33,488 nucleotides of DNA, taken from contig JAFXLD010000045.1 of assembly GCA_017531385.1 (NCBI GenBank), positions 1 to 33,488 of the forward strand, read 5' to 3'. The notes beneath the pieces were generated by a model. The model saw only the letters and a program-made list of their open reading frames with translations, made no database searches and was not told the origin of the DNA. Position numbers and translations under genes: made by a program. Below are positions 24,769 to 33,488 of the stretch, piece by piece; the stretch's first letter is position 1; each line of letters opens with the position of its first letter. This stretch comes from Clostridia bacterium (lineage in GTDB: Bacteria; Bacillota; Clostridia; Oscillospirales; Acutalibacteraceae).

Positions 24769-25044
24769 ATGAAGAAGACAGATCTCGTTGCTGCTGTTGC
24801 AGCTAAGGCAGAGCTTTCAAAGAAGGATGCAGAGGCAGCAGTTAACGCTGTTGTTGCAGCAGTTACAGAAGCTCTTGCTAACGGTGACAGTGTTCAGCTC
24901 GTAGGCTTCGGTACATTTGATGTACGTGCTCGTTCAGAAAAGCAGTGCCGTAACCCCAGAACAGGCGAAACAATGACTGTTGCTGCTACAAAGGTTCCCG
25001 CTTTCAAGGCAGGCAAAGCTCTCAAAGACGCAGTTGCAAAGTAA
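24769..25044 (+). CDS. hup: HU-family DNA-binding protein
   Basis: 91 residues, the standard HU size, with an AGGAGG ribosome binding site. It contains MKKTDLVAAVAAKAELSKKDAE, the LVGFGTFDVRAR turn and the NPRTGE beta-arm motif with the conserved Pro that intercalates into DNA. HU bends and compacts DNA as a dimer. Codons are strongly biased, as expected for an abundant protein. A strong terminator follows. The rqcP, yabP and yabQ genes that often come next in Firmicutes are missing here. Confidence 0.96.
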   Translation: MKKTDLVAAVAAKAELSKKDAEAAVNAVVAAVTEALANGDSVQLVGFGTFDVRARSEKQCRNPRTGETMTVAATKVPAFKAGKALKDAVAK

Positions 25045-25066
25045 TTTAGTTTTATATCCATAAAAG

Positions 25067-25095
25067 GCAGAAGAGTCAGACTCTTCTGCTTTTTT
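25067..25095 (+). terminator. Rho-independent terminator after hup
   Basis: GCAGAAGAG (25067-25075) pairs with CTCTTCTGC (25081-25089) around a 5-base loop and runs into six T residues. It begins 23 bases after the hup stop. Confidence 0.93.
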
Positions 25096-25116
25096 ATATG
25101 TGCAGAAAATGAATGT

Positions 25117-25348
25117 AAACAATAATTTATCGGGCTGTGCCCGCCAATAGTTAGGAGTGAGGAGTGAGAAGTGAGGAGTTTATGAAGGGGCTTTGCCCCT
25201 TACCTCATTATAATGCAGTTTGTTCGCAAATGGCGGTATATCGCTGAAATTTGAATTTATTTCAGAGCGTAGCGGAACAAGTGCGCAGCACTTCCGACAC
25301 TCCTAACTCCTAACTTCTAACTCCTAACTCACCGATAAATTATTGTTT
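25117..25348. repeat. Intergenic heptad-arm element, copy 3 (GTGAGGA/AACTCCT subtype, with insertion)
   Basis: It runs from AAACAATAATTTATCG at 25117-25132 to the exact complement at 25333-25348. The left hairpin is broken after GGGCTGTGCCCG. Left heptads (GTTAGGA, GTGAGGA, GTGAGAA, GTGAGGA) lie at 25150-25177 and right heptads (CACTCCT, AACTCCT, AACTTCT, AACTCCT, AACTCAC) at 25298-25332. A segment of about 45 bases absent from copy 2 (about 25213-25264) contains the inverted pair TGAAAT/ATTTCA. The element fills the space between hup and the oppositely transcribed glucan synthase, whose stop codon (25347-25349) straddles its right edge. No gene lies in this 302-base gap. Confidence 0.88.
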
Positions 25349-28300
25349 AGCTTATCACAAACTCTCTTATATTACCGTCGATGGTGATTTTTACCTTGCT
25401 TCCGCTGAATCCTTCTGGTAAGCAGGGATTTGTTATTATAAGACCGCCTGTCTGGGTAATTCCGAGCATTTTTTCATAAACAGTTCTGTAAAACCAACCT
25501 GCGGAGCCTGTATAAATGCTCCAGCCGCCTCTGCCTTCAAGTCCTTTCCCTGAATAAACGTCACCTGCAAGATAATAAGGCTCGGTTTTGTAGATTTGGG
25601 AATTTTTGTTGGCAGGATTCAGAGTTTTCAGTATTTCGTATCCTTTATCGCCGTTGCCCATCGAAAAATATGCATCTGCAAGCCAGACAGCGCCATGCGT
25701 GTATTGTCCTCCGTTTTCACGGATGCCTGCAGGATATCTGTTGACATATCCTGCAGTTTTTCCTTCTGTAGTAAATGGCGGAGTAAAAAGCTTAACCAAA
25801 GAATTTTCTTTGTCATACAGGAGTTTGTCGGCAGTTTCCAGTGCAATTCTGCATCTGTTTTTGTCAGGCATACCTGTAATTGCACTCCATGCCTGAGGAA
25901 GAAGATCTATTTCGCACTGTCTGTCACCTGCTTTTCCCATCGGTGTACCGTCGTCATAGAAACAGCGGAGATATCTGTCATCTGCCCATGCATGTGTGTC
26001 AATTGAGAGAATAAGTTTGTCTGAAAGTTTTGTAAGTGTGTCTGCTGTTTTTCTGTCTTTAGCAAAAAGGGCTGTGAGCGTGAATTTTTTTGCGACATAG
26101 CTTAAAAACATGGCAAGCCAGACGCTTTCACCTTTGTTTTCGGTGCCCACAGCATTGAATGAATCGTTCCAATCTCCGCCTTTAATCAGCGGTAAACCGT
26201 GTTTGCCGAATGAACAAGCATGATAGATCGCTCTCAGACAATGATTGTAAACAGAATCTTTTTTGTCGCTGAGTGTGTATTCGCCGTAGCGTTCTTTTTC
26301 GCCTTTTTCAAGCACGGGTGCATCAATAAAAGGAACGGAAATATTCAGAATTGATGAGTCACCTGTCTTTGTGCAATATTCGCTCACTGCAAGCGGAAGC
26401 CAGAGCAGATCATCGCTGTAATGTGTTCTCACACCTCTTAATACACGTTTATTGTTTATAACTAATTGATGAAACCAATGAAGCACATCGCCTTCACAGA
26501 ATTGTGCAGCAGCACAGCGGATAATATGAGTGCGAAGAATTTCAGGATGAGTCAGTATTACAGCCATTGCATCCTGAAGCTGATCACGGAAACCGAAAGC
26601 TCCGCTGCATTGATAAAATCCCGTTCTGCCGTAAATTCTGCCCGAAATTATCTGGTTCGGAAGAAAATTGTTAAAAATATAATCAAGCTCTTTATCGGGA
26701 GTTTCAATTTCTATTTTGTTTGTGTTTACTTTTTTAGGTGGAATATAGGGCATATCAGCAGCAGATTTTATGCTTAGTGAATAGGAAAGATAAAACTTTA
26801 TTGTTGCCGAATTTTTTGGCGGAAGAATAATTTTTCTTTGTGCTGCAATACAGTCATTTATCAGTTCATTCTGCTTTTTACCGCAAAGAAAAGCAGTTTT
26901 ATCCGTAATAAAATCACACCTGTCGTCAGACGAAACACAAAAATAGCCGTTGAAAACAGTGTTGTAAGGGTTGTGTGCAAATGCTTTCTTATCTTTTACC
27001 ACGGTTTTTATAAAGCGGGAATTTTTCCTGATATCACCGAGCACAGGTTCGGTATAATAAAATAAAGAAAAACTCTTTTCTTCGTTACTGTTATTGAGAA
27101 TTTCAATTTGTATATCCTTGCACATATTTTCGCCTTTGACAGTAACGGTTGTCTGAAAAATAAGTCCTTCTGCAACCGACAGATAACGTGCCGTTCCTTT
27201 TTCAAAAACGGCTGTGGAGCCTTTTATGATATTGATTCTTTTTTTATCTGTTTCAAGCAGAAGCATTTCACTGTCGAGAGTTTCTCTTGTGTTATTGCTC
27301 CATGGTGTAAGCTTGTTTTCTCTCGAATTGAGTGCCCATGTGAAACCTATTGAAGAATCTGAAACCAATGTGCCGAAATTCTTGTTCGCAATAATGTGAC
27401 ACCATGGAAGATACGGTGTTTTTCCTATTATATAACCCTTGTTTGTGAACGAATTTCCGGTATTTTTAATTTTTTTGCAAGGAGATATCGGGATTATATT
27501 TTCGGGAGAAGCTGATGTTTTATTGTTCTTTTCGGGATAAACGGCAGTAGCACACGATGTCAGAAGCAATAAATCATTTCTTGTCAGATCATCGGCTTTC
27601 AGAATAAATATTCCGCCTCTGTTTCCTATAATGTCAGACAGTGAATCACCGCATATTTTTCTGATATTTTCAGTGAAAGAATCAATATAACCGTCTTTGC
27701 TGTCGGTTATGAAAACTGTTTCCGTAATGATTCCCGCAAAACGCAGTTTGCTGTAAAGCTTTACAAAAGACGATGCGGCTGTGATGTCATTTTTGTCTGC
27801 GAAAACAAGAATAACAGGAAAGTCCCCAGATACGCCTGTTTTCCACAGATCATTCCGTGACAGAGTATTGTTTTCCACAGCTTTCAGTGTTTCTGATGAA
27901 TGAATTCTGCCGAAAAAGCTTCTTTCAATGACTTTTTTTGCATATATCCCTGTTATGCTTGTTTTATCAAACAGAGATAATGCGCATTTTAATAAAGCCG
28001 GAACACCGTTTTTGCGTATTGCAGCTAATCTGTTTATGCTTTCCTGCATATCGGAAGATCCGCAGATAATCATTGTTTTTGTTACGGTTTCTTTAGGGGA
28101 TAGTGAAAGTTTTATTTTTATCAGAATACATTTGTCTGCAGATTTTGAGGAAAAATCAATATTATTTGAAAAAACACCCGAAATGCCTGAATTACGGGGA
28201 ATCACAGCTTCACGATCATCGCAGTATTCAAAATCTGCTTTATCCAGAAAGCCCATGGAAACGTAAATCTGTTTTTCTTTGTTGTGCTGTTTTCTTGTAA

Positions 28301-31300
28301 CTGACAACAGTTTTTCATCATCATTTTTTTCAATATCAATAAAAAGCTTTGAAAAAGCAGGATGTGCAATCTGATCATTGATATTTTCAAGTGTTGGTTC
28401 ACAGTAAATCATCAGTTCGACCTGTTTTTTTTCTTTTGTCTTGTTTTTGACGGTGTAACGATGAATTTGTGCAGGTAAAAACGGATGAACAGCAACAGAT
28501 TCGGTTATCGAAAATGTGTTGTCGCTGTTTTTGTAAACTGCTGATGTTTCATCGAATGATGCATTATGATTCTGATTCCCGATTATCGCACCTGAAAATG
28601 AAAGTATATTGCCGTTATTTGTTTTTATAGCTGCAAAAATACCGTCAGGCGAAGAGAATAACGAATGTCTTTTTGCAAAAATGCAAGTGTTTCCGTATAC
28701 AGAAAGGGACCGTCCCGAATCAGTTGCAAAAACACTCCATTCACCGTTGGATATTGCATGGCTTTCATATGAAAAAGTCGATATCTGCTGATATGCGTCA
28801 TTGATTTTCTGTATTCTCTCGGGTCTTTTCGGTGCAGAAACATCTCCGATATTCTTGTATACTTTCATGTCAGAGGGAATTCTTTCTGCCAACAGACTTT
28901 TTCCGCCTGCCATAAAAACATTCTTCATGAACCGTCGCTGCATGATATTGTCAAAAACCGCATTTGCGGCAGAAAGAAAACTCATGCCCACATGATGTGC
29001 CATGAAGCTACGAACAATTGAATAATCCTGACCGTCAGTCCGTGACGGAGTGTAATCAACAGCTTCATAAAAACCGAATTTGCCGTACATTCCGATTTTT
29101 TCAAGTTTTTGCAGATTACTGATCCCCGAATGCGGATCAAAAGGTATTGTCAGAAAGGTAGAGTATGGAGAGATGACAGTTTCGCTTTCTGATGCTGTTT
29201 TCATGGCAATACTGTTGACACCGTGAGCTTTGTAACGGTAATTCAGAACGGAGTCAAAGGCATAATAACCGCTTTCGGAAATACCGTAAGGAATATTTAA
29301 GTTTTTTACACGTTTTTTCTGACAGTGTATGCAGAATCTGAGAGCTTCATATCCGAGCGTATTCTTTTCTGACGGAACAAAAATTGCAGGCATGAAATAT
29401 TCAAACATAGTGCCGGACCAGGAAACAGGACCTGTGTATCTGCCGTTTGCGGAAAGAGGTCTTGCAAGAGCCTGCCAATGGCTGACAGGCACTTTACCCG
29501 TGGCTACCGCAAAGTAACTTGTCATTCTTGCTTCACTCATAAGAAGATCAAAATAACTGCTTGTCAGTTCATTTTTTTCCGTATCGAAGCCTATTCTGAA
29601 AAGCTTTCGTCGTTTGTCATACAGAAAGTCAAGGTCGCATTCATTTATCAGTTTATTGCATTTTTTTGTTATTTCCCGGAGTTTCGGGTTTTCATCCGTA
29701 TAGCTCTCAAGACCTTCTGCAAGCGCTACAATGCAACACAGAAAATTTCCGCTGTCAACGGTTGAAATGAATTTAGGCTGCATTATTTCAAGTGTACGGG
29801 TATTGTACCAGTTGTATAGATGACCTTTATATTTTTTTACTTTTTCGATGGTGTCAAAGGATCTTGAGAGCATATCGTAAAGCTCATCTGTGTCAATAAA
29901 ATCAAAATCTCTTGCTGCAAGAAAAGAGCAAAGCATCATACCGATATTTGTGGGCGATGTCCTGTCAGCTTCCCTGTAAACAGGCGTTTCCTGAACATTA
30001 TCAGGGATAAGATAATTGTTTTTTCTGTTGCAATGAGTTTCGTAAAAACGCCACATTGAGGCACAGTAGGAGAGCAGTCTGTTTTTTTCGTTTTCAGAAA
30101 TTTTTATTTCATAAGATGGCCTTTTTCTTGCTGACAAAACAGAAAAGGGCATATCAAGAACAAACAGAATGCCTGTCAATTTTGCAACAGGATTGCCGTA
30201 TAGGATAAGAAAAATTCCGACAAGCAGAGACGGCAATGATTTTTTTGCAAAAGACATAGCCGTGCCCGAATTGCTGTCTGCGGCAGTTGTCCATTCGAGC
30301 AGATGTTTTTTTGAAAATATCATTCTGAAAAGGCTCCGTATAACAGCATCAATACTGCACACGGCGTTTGTCAGCATCATTATAACCGAAGTAAAAGCCT
30401 TTGCAAGACAATTAAGTGCATAAGGCATTGCATCTGAAAAATACAGTCTCGAAAACATTGAGATTCCGCCGTTTATGAGAGTAATAAAACATGAAAAAAG
30501 ATGCGGCATTGCCATGGAGAGAGTCGCAATTGTTGATAAAATAATTGCAGCAGTATCGGGCATAAAAACGGATAAAACAAGACAAAAGCAAGCAATGACA
30601 GGCGTTACTGCACGGCGGATGTTATCTGCAAGCCAGAATTTTCCGAGTACCGAAAGACTTCCTGAAGGAACAGAGTTTTTTCTTTTTAAAATAAAAGGAA
30701 AATTCTGAACATCGCCTCTTATCCATCTGTGAAGACGTCTGAAATACGCATTTTCATTTGACGGAAAAGAATCCGTCAGCGTTATATCACCTGCAAATGC
30801 AGTTCTGAGAATTATTCCTTCGAGAATATCGTGGCTTAAAATTCTTTGTTCAGGAAAACGGTCAGGCATAAGTGTGTTGAAAGTTTTAATATCGATAAGT
30901 CCTTTTCCTGAAAAAATGCTTTCGGAAAAAAGATCCATATATTTTTCTCTGACAGCAGATGTGTAAGCAGGCAGACCGCCGTTTCCTGCCATAACAGATG
31001 AAAAATGTGTTTTACATGCAGATTTCACATCCGTTTCAACTCTGGGTGAAATTATACCGTAGCCTTGTGTTACACGCTGTTCGCTGACGGAGATAACAGG
31101 TCTGTTTATCGGATGTGCCGCAATAGATACGATTTCGCTTAAAGAGCCCAACGGCATCTTGGTGTCCGAATCAAGAGCCATGATATACTTGGCACCCACC
31201 ATCTTTTCTGTGTCACCGTGAAGAATAAAAAAGTCATTTTTACCCTCTTGAATAAGCTTTGCAAGTGATATTATCGCTCCTCTTTTTCTTTCGTATCCCG

Positions 31301-32441
31301 TGTATTCTTTTTCGGATTCTGAATATATACGTTTGCGTATTGCTAAAATTATTTTGTCTGAGCATTGGCTGTTCAGTATATCAACAGCACGTCTGATTGA
31401 TTTTATGTCAGCATTATCGCTTTCTTTTGTGGGGGTAGAAGAGCTTTTCAGGTCTGCAAGAATACAGATGCACGTGTTGTCACGACAATTTGAAAGATAG
31501 AGATTTTTTATATTTTCGCATAAATCTTTTGCACAGCCTGCTGACGGCAAAAGTGTGGAAATTGCAATCACGGTTTTTTCGCTGTCGGGAATACCTGCAG
31601 AAAAATCCATTTTAAAAACGGGTGCCCTTGCGGGAATATGTGAAAAAATAAAGTCAGTTATAAATTTCAGAGCTTCCCATAAGGGCAAATATATTAAAAA
31701 TAAAACATACCATTGTTTTGTTACAATGGAGAGAATTACACCTGCAATTAACGGAAGTATTGCTTCTGTGGCAAAAAGTAATTTGCCTGTATTTTGTCTG
31801 TCTTTTGTTATATCAAGAAAAAAACCGATATGCTTGTTTTCTTTTTTTGCCTGTTCAAGAAGCCGTGTCGCAACTGAAATCTCACTAAGTCCTTCTTTTT
31901 CAGCCATTTTACATATTGCCGTGCGATAAATGTCTTTTGTCTGCTCACTCATTTTTCTGTAAACACCTACAGGGTCCCGGCACAGCAATTTTTCTGTTTC
32001 ACTGACCTGATAAAGTATTTCTCCGAAATCAATATCGGGCAGAACAAAAAGCGATCTGATTGAATTTATGAGCATATCTTCATTTGTGTTTATGCTTTCT
32101 GTAATCAACCCGATAAGCGTAAAAGCAATTGCTGTCGGCAGAGTCTGAAGAAAAGCTGTTGTTGTGTTTTTTTTCAGAAGAAAAGATATTATATCCTGAG
32201 TTTTCGGCAAAACACCGCCAGTGCAAAGCTCTTTGCAGATTTCAATTGATGACGGAACCGAAAGGCTGATTTTTTTGTTTTTCAACGCTTTTGAGACTGC
32301 GGTAAAATTTTTTTCGATAATATGGAAATTGTCTGTAAACCACATTATGCCTTCGCTTTTTTCCGCAACAGATGTGTATGTCTTCTTATATTTTCTGAGT
32401 ATTCTGATATTTTTTTTCAGCAGAGTTTTTATATGTTTCAT
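25347..32441 (-). CDS. Cyclic beta-1,2-glucan synthase (GT84, glycoamylase-like/GH189 and GH94-like domains)
   Basis: A 2364-residue multidomain membrane protein. Order of domains: N-terminal region (1-220); transmembrane segments (about 225-265); GT84 glycosyltransferase with DSDTK (424-428), GKGLIDI, SHDILEG and RRLHRWIRGD (568-577); more transmembrane segments (about 605-770); a glycoamylase-like/transglycosylation domain (about 785-1195) with PVSWSGTMFEYFMP and SIVRSFMAHHVGMS; then a GH94-like region to the C-terminus with GGDWND (2088-2093) and QYTHGAVWLADAYF. This is the NdvB/ChvB architecture that elongates, cyclises and trims beta-1,2-glucan. The upstream AAGGA is 13 bases from ATG, a weak site. 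The gene stands alone, convergent with hup and divergent from yebC. Its C-terminus appears complete. Confidence 0.92.
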   Translation of the reverse strand: MKHIKTLLKKNIRILRKYKKTYTSVAEKSEGIMWFTDNFHIIEKNFTAVSKALKNKKISLSVPSSIEICKELCTGGVLPKTQDIISFLLKKNTTTAFLQTLPTAIAFTLIGLITESINTNEDMLINSIRSLFVLPDIDFGEILYQVSETEKLLCRDPVGVYRKMSEQTKDIYRTAICKMAEKEGLSEISVATRLLEQAKKENKHIGFFLDITKDRQNTGKLLFATEAILPLIAGVILSIVTKQWYVLFLIYLPLWEALKFITDFIFSHIPARAPVFKMDFSAGIPDSEKTVIAISTLLPSAGCAKDLCENIKNLYLSNCRDNTCICILADLKSSSTPTKESDNADIKSIRRAVDILNSQCSDKIILAIRKRIYSESEKEYTGYERKRGAIISLAKLIQEGKNDFFILHGDTEKMVGAKYIMALDSDTKMPLGSLSEIVSIAAHPINRPVISVSEQRVTQGYGIISPRVETDVKSACKTHFSSVMAGNGGLPAYTSAVREKYMDLFSESIFSGKGLIDIKTFNTLMPDRFPEQRILSHDILEGIILRTAFAGDITLTDSFPSNENAYFRRLHRWIRGDVQNFPFILKRKNSVPSGSLSVLGKFWLADNIRRAVTPVIACFCLVLSVFMPDTAAIILSTIATLSMAMPHLFSCFITLINGGISMFSRLYFSDAMPYALNCLAKAFTSVIMMLTNAVCSIDAVIRSLFRMIFSKKHLLEWTTAADSNSGTAMSFAKKSLPSLLVGIFLILYGNPVAKLTGILFVLDMPFSVLSARKRPSYEIKISENEKNRLLSYCASMWRFYETHCNRKNNYLIPDNVQETPVYREADRTSPTNIGMMLCSFLAARDFDFIDTDELYDMLSRSFDTIEKVKKYKGHLYNWYNTRTLEIMQPKFISTVDSGNFLCCIVALAEGLESYTDENPKLREITKKCNKLINECDLDFLYDKRRKLFRIGFDTEKNELTSSYFDLLMSEARMTSYFAVATGKVPVSHWQALARPLSANGRYTGPVSWSGTMFEYFMPAIFVPSEKNTLGYEALRFCIHCQKKRVKNLNIPYGISESGYYAFDSVLNYRYKAHGVNSIAMKTASESETVISPYSTFLTIPFDPHSGISNLQKLEKIGMYGKFGFYEAVDYTPSRTDGQDYSIVRSFMAHHVGMSFLSAANAVFDNIMQRRFMKNVFMAGGKSLLAERIPSDMKVYKNIGDVSAPKRPERIQKINDAYQQISTFSYESHAISNGEWSVFATDSGRSLSVYGNTCIFAKRHSLFSSPDGIFAAIKTNNGNILSFSGAIIGNQNHNASFDETSAVYKNSDNTFSITESVAVHPFLPAQIHRYTVKNKTKEKKQVELMIYCEPTLENINDQIAHPAFSKLFIDIEKNDDEKLLSVTRKQHNKEKQIYVSMGFLDKADFEYCDDREAVIPRNSGISGVFSNNIDFSSKSADKCILIKIKLSLSPKETVTKTMIICGSSDMQESINRLAAIRKNGVPALLKCALSLFDKTSITGIYAKKVIERSFFGRIHSSETLKAVENNTLSRNDLWKTGVSGDFPVILVFADKNDITAASSFVKLYSKLRFAGIITETVFITDSKDGYIDSFTENIRKICGDSLSDIIGNRGGIFILKADDLTRNDLLLLTSCATAVYPEKNNKTSASPENIIPISPCKKIKNTGNSFTNKGYIIGKTPYLPWCHIIANKNFGTLVSDSSIGFTWALNSRENKLTPWSNNTRETLDSEMLLLETDKKRINIIKGSTAVFEKGTARYLSVAEGLIFQTTVTVKGENMCKDIQIEILNNSNEEKSFSLFYYTEPVLGDIRKNSRFIKTVVKDKKAFAHNPYNTVFNGYFCVSSDDRCDFITDKTAFLCGKKQNELINDCIAAQRKIILPPKNSATIKFYLSYSLSIKSAADMPYIPPKKVNTNKIEIETPDKELDYIFNNFLPNQIISGRIYGRTGFYQCSGAFGFRDQLQDAMAVILTHPEILRTHIIRCAAAQFCEGDVLHWFHQLVINNKRVLRGVRTHYSDDLLWLPLAVSEYCTKTGDSSILNISVPFIDAPVLEKGEKERYGEYTLSDKKDSVYNHCLRAIYHACSFGKHGLPLIKGGDWNDSFNAVGTENKGESVWLAMFLSYVAKKFTLTALFAKDRKTADTLTKLSDKLILSIDTHAWADDRYLRCFYDDGTPMGKAGDRQCEIDLLPQAWSAITGMPDKNRCRIALETADKLLYDKENSLVKLFTPPFTTEGKTAGYVNRYPAGIRENGGQYTHGAVWLADAYFSMGNGDKGYEILKTLNPANKNSQIYKTEPYYLAGDVYSGKGLEGRGGWSIYTGSAGWFYRTVYEKMLGITQTGGLIITNPCLPEGFSGSKVKITIDGNIREFVIS

Positions 32442-32514
32442 TCGGAAAAAACCGTCCTTGACGCAATATTTTTGAATATTTTTCCCCGAATACTCACAAA
32501 TATTTAAAACAGTG

Positions 32515-32543
32515 TTGACGAATACGGCATTTAGTGATAAAAT
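32515..32543 (+). promoter_or_regulatory. Housekeeping promoter of the yebC-family gene
   Basis: TTGACG (32515-32520) and TAAAAT (32538-32543) are 17 bases apart, a near-consensus sigma-A promoter. Transcription should start near 32550, about 26 bases before the ATG. Confidence 0.85.
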
Positions 32544-32575
32544 ATATGAGAATTTTTAATGTAAAGGTGATTTTT

Positions 32576-33319
32576 ATGTCAGGACACTCCAAATGGAGTA
32601 CAATAAAAAGAAAAAAGGAGAAAACCGATAACCAGAGAGCAAAGGTTTTCACCAAAATCGGCAGAGAGATTGCAGTTGCTGTCCGTGACGGCGGTCCCGA
32701 CCCTGCAGGCAACTCAAAACTCAAGGATATCATTGCAAAGGCTAAGGCTGCAAACGTTCCTAACGATAATATCGAAAGAATTATAAAGAAAGCTTCGGGT
32801 GACGGTGACGCAACAAACTACGAAGAGTGCGTATACGAGGGTTACGGCCCCAACGGTATTGCTGTTATTGTTGAAACTCTTACAGACAACAGAAACAGAA
32901 CAGCAGGCGATGTCCGTCATTACTTCGACAAATACGGCGGAAATATGGGACAGGCAGGTTCTGTTATGTTCATGTTCAGCCGTCAGGGCAATATTGTTAT
33001 CGAAAAAGACGGTGTTGACGAGGATGCTCTTCTTGAAACAGCTCTTGAAGCAGGTGCAGATGACCTTGTAACAGATGAAGAAGATGTTTTTGAAGTAAGA
33101 ACAAATCCCAATGAAGTAGGTGCTGTAAACGATGCTCTTGCAGCAGCAGGATATATTGCAATTTCTGCAGAAGCAGAGTACATTCCCTCAACATATACAA
33201 GACTTGATAATCCCGATGATATCAAGAACATGGGCAGAATGCTTGAAATGTTTGAAGAAAATGACGACGTTCAGAACGTATGGCATAACTGGGAAAACGA
33301 AGAAGATTACGAAGGTTAA
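32576..33319 (+). CDS. YebC/PmpR-family translation or transcription factor
   Basis: 247 residues from the ATG at 32576, which follows AAAGGTGA at the right distance. A GTG at 32534 would lie within the promoter and is rejected. The N-terminus MSGHSKWSTIKRKKEKTD and the VYEGYGPNGIAVIVETLTDNxNRT stretch are diagnostic of the YebC/TACO1 family. Members were described as DNA-binding regulators, and more recent work links the family to relieving ribosome stalling at proline runs. A three-domain protein of normal length with its own promoter and terminator, hence a single-gene transcript. Confidence 0.95.
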   Translation: MSGHSKWSTIKRKKEKTDNQRAKVFTKIGREIAVAVRDGGPDPAGNSKLKDIIAKAKAANVPNDNIERIIKKASGDGDATNYEECVYEGYGPNGIAVIVETLTDNRNRTAGDVRHYFDKYGGNMGQAGSVMFMFSRQGNIVIEKDGVDEDALLETALEAGADDLVTDEEDVFEVRTNPNEVGAVNDALAAAGYIAISAEAEYIPSTYTRLDNPDDIKNMGRMLEMFEENDDVQNVWHNWENEEDYEG

Positions 33320-33324
33320 TTATT

Positions 33325-33354
33325 AAAGTCACCGTTTTGCGGTGACTTTTTTTT
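33325..33354 (+). terminator. Rho-independent terminator after the yebC-family gene
   Basis: AAAGTCACCG (33325-33334) pairs with CGGTGACTTT (33340-33349) around TTTTG, ending in eight T residues. It begins six bases after the stop codon. Confidence 0.95.
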
Positions 33355-33488
33355 GGTCCCTTTAGGGGTGAAAATAAACCCCCAGTTCTACTGGGGGTGA
33401 GAAACGAGCGGAGCAAAAATAAAAACGGCGAGCTAAAAGCAAGCCGAAAAGACTTGAAGAGAAGAAAAACCTCCGAGTATAATAGTAA
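33355..33488 (+). mobile_element. Possible left end of an IS200/IS605-like element, cut by the window edge
   Basis: After the terminator comes a 7-bp GC-rich hairpin, CCCCCAG/CTGGGGG (33379-33385 and 33391-33397, loop TTCTA), of the kind found just inside the ends of Y1-transposase elements. It is followed by a GGCGAGC...GCAAGCC stretch and a good promoter, TTGAAG (33454-33459), 18 bases, TATAAT (33478-33483), reading out of the window. The transposase itself is not visible, so this rests on end structure and general resemblance. Confidence 0.35.
33454..33483 (+). promoter_or_regulatory. Promoter reading off the right edge
   Basis: TTGAAG and TATAAT with 18-base spacing. It should drive a gene that begins beyond the window. 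Confidence 0.5.

Noticed and set aside
32534-32575. Upstream GTG start for the yebC-family gene
   Set aside because: It would fall inside the promoter; the family's conserved MSGHSKW start and ribosome binding site lie at 32576.

Overview
This window looks like chromosomal DNA of a low-GC, endospore-forming gut clostridium, most likely from the Ruminococcaceae/Oscillospiraceae. Three things support this: strong AGGAGG-type ribosome binding sites, dipicolinate synthase genes (dpaA, dpaB), and the Firmicutes gene order recJ-relA-dtd-MBL-hemZ and spoVB-mazG-hup. The genus is an inference and cannot be fixed from the sequence alone.

Layout. 2-6409: the 3' part of a giant extracellular protein made of about 29 InlB/Listeria-Bacteroides-type repeats of 60-82 residues, ending in an unusual Cys/His-rich tail and followed by a strong terminator. 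6550-11827: an apparent operon with a GPH-type sugar symporter carrying a long cytoplasmic tail, a GH125 exo-alpha-mannosidase, an RqcP-like S4 protein and a membrane-anchored HtrA protease. 12059-13469 (minus): dpaB and dpaA, converging on htrA. 13490-13898: a gene-free gap holding a hairpin-rich element with terminal inverted repeats. 13899-22136: recJ, bifunctional relA/spoT-type rel, a PspC protein, dtd, a metallo-beta-lactamase-fold hydrolase, hemZ and a sialidase-like beta-propeller, nearly all tightly packed or overlapping. 22155-25044: SpoVB-like flippase, mazG and hup. 25347-32441 (minus): a 2364-residue cyclic beta-1,2-glucan synthase. 32576-33319: a yebC-family gene with a clear promoter and terminator. 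33355-33488: what may be the left end of an IS200/IS605-like element, cut by the window edge.

How the genes fit together. The transporter and GH125 suggest uptake and intracellular trimming of alpha-mannosides (host N-glycans or yeast mannan). The sialidase-like propeller hints at further glycan use. The recJ-to-hemZ block is housekeeping: recombination, (p)ppGpp control, D-aminoacyl-tRNA proofreading and radical-SAM chemistry. dpaAB and the SpoVB-like flippase belong to spore formation. Cyclic glucan and the giant repeat protein are cell-envelope or surface products.

The most interesting unexplained signal is a family of three intergenic elements (11884-12067, 18889-19078, 25117-25348). They share the terminal sequence AAACAATAATTTATCG, arms made of 7-bp repeats, and GC-rich internal hairpins, and each touches or supplies the stop codon of a neighbouring gene. 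The heptads differ between copies although the architecture is the same, which suggests a mobile or structurally selected repeat family. A second, unrelated element with terminal inverted repeats lies at 13581-13858.
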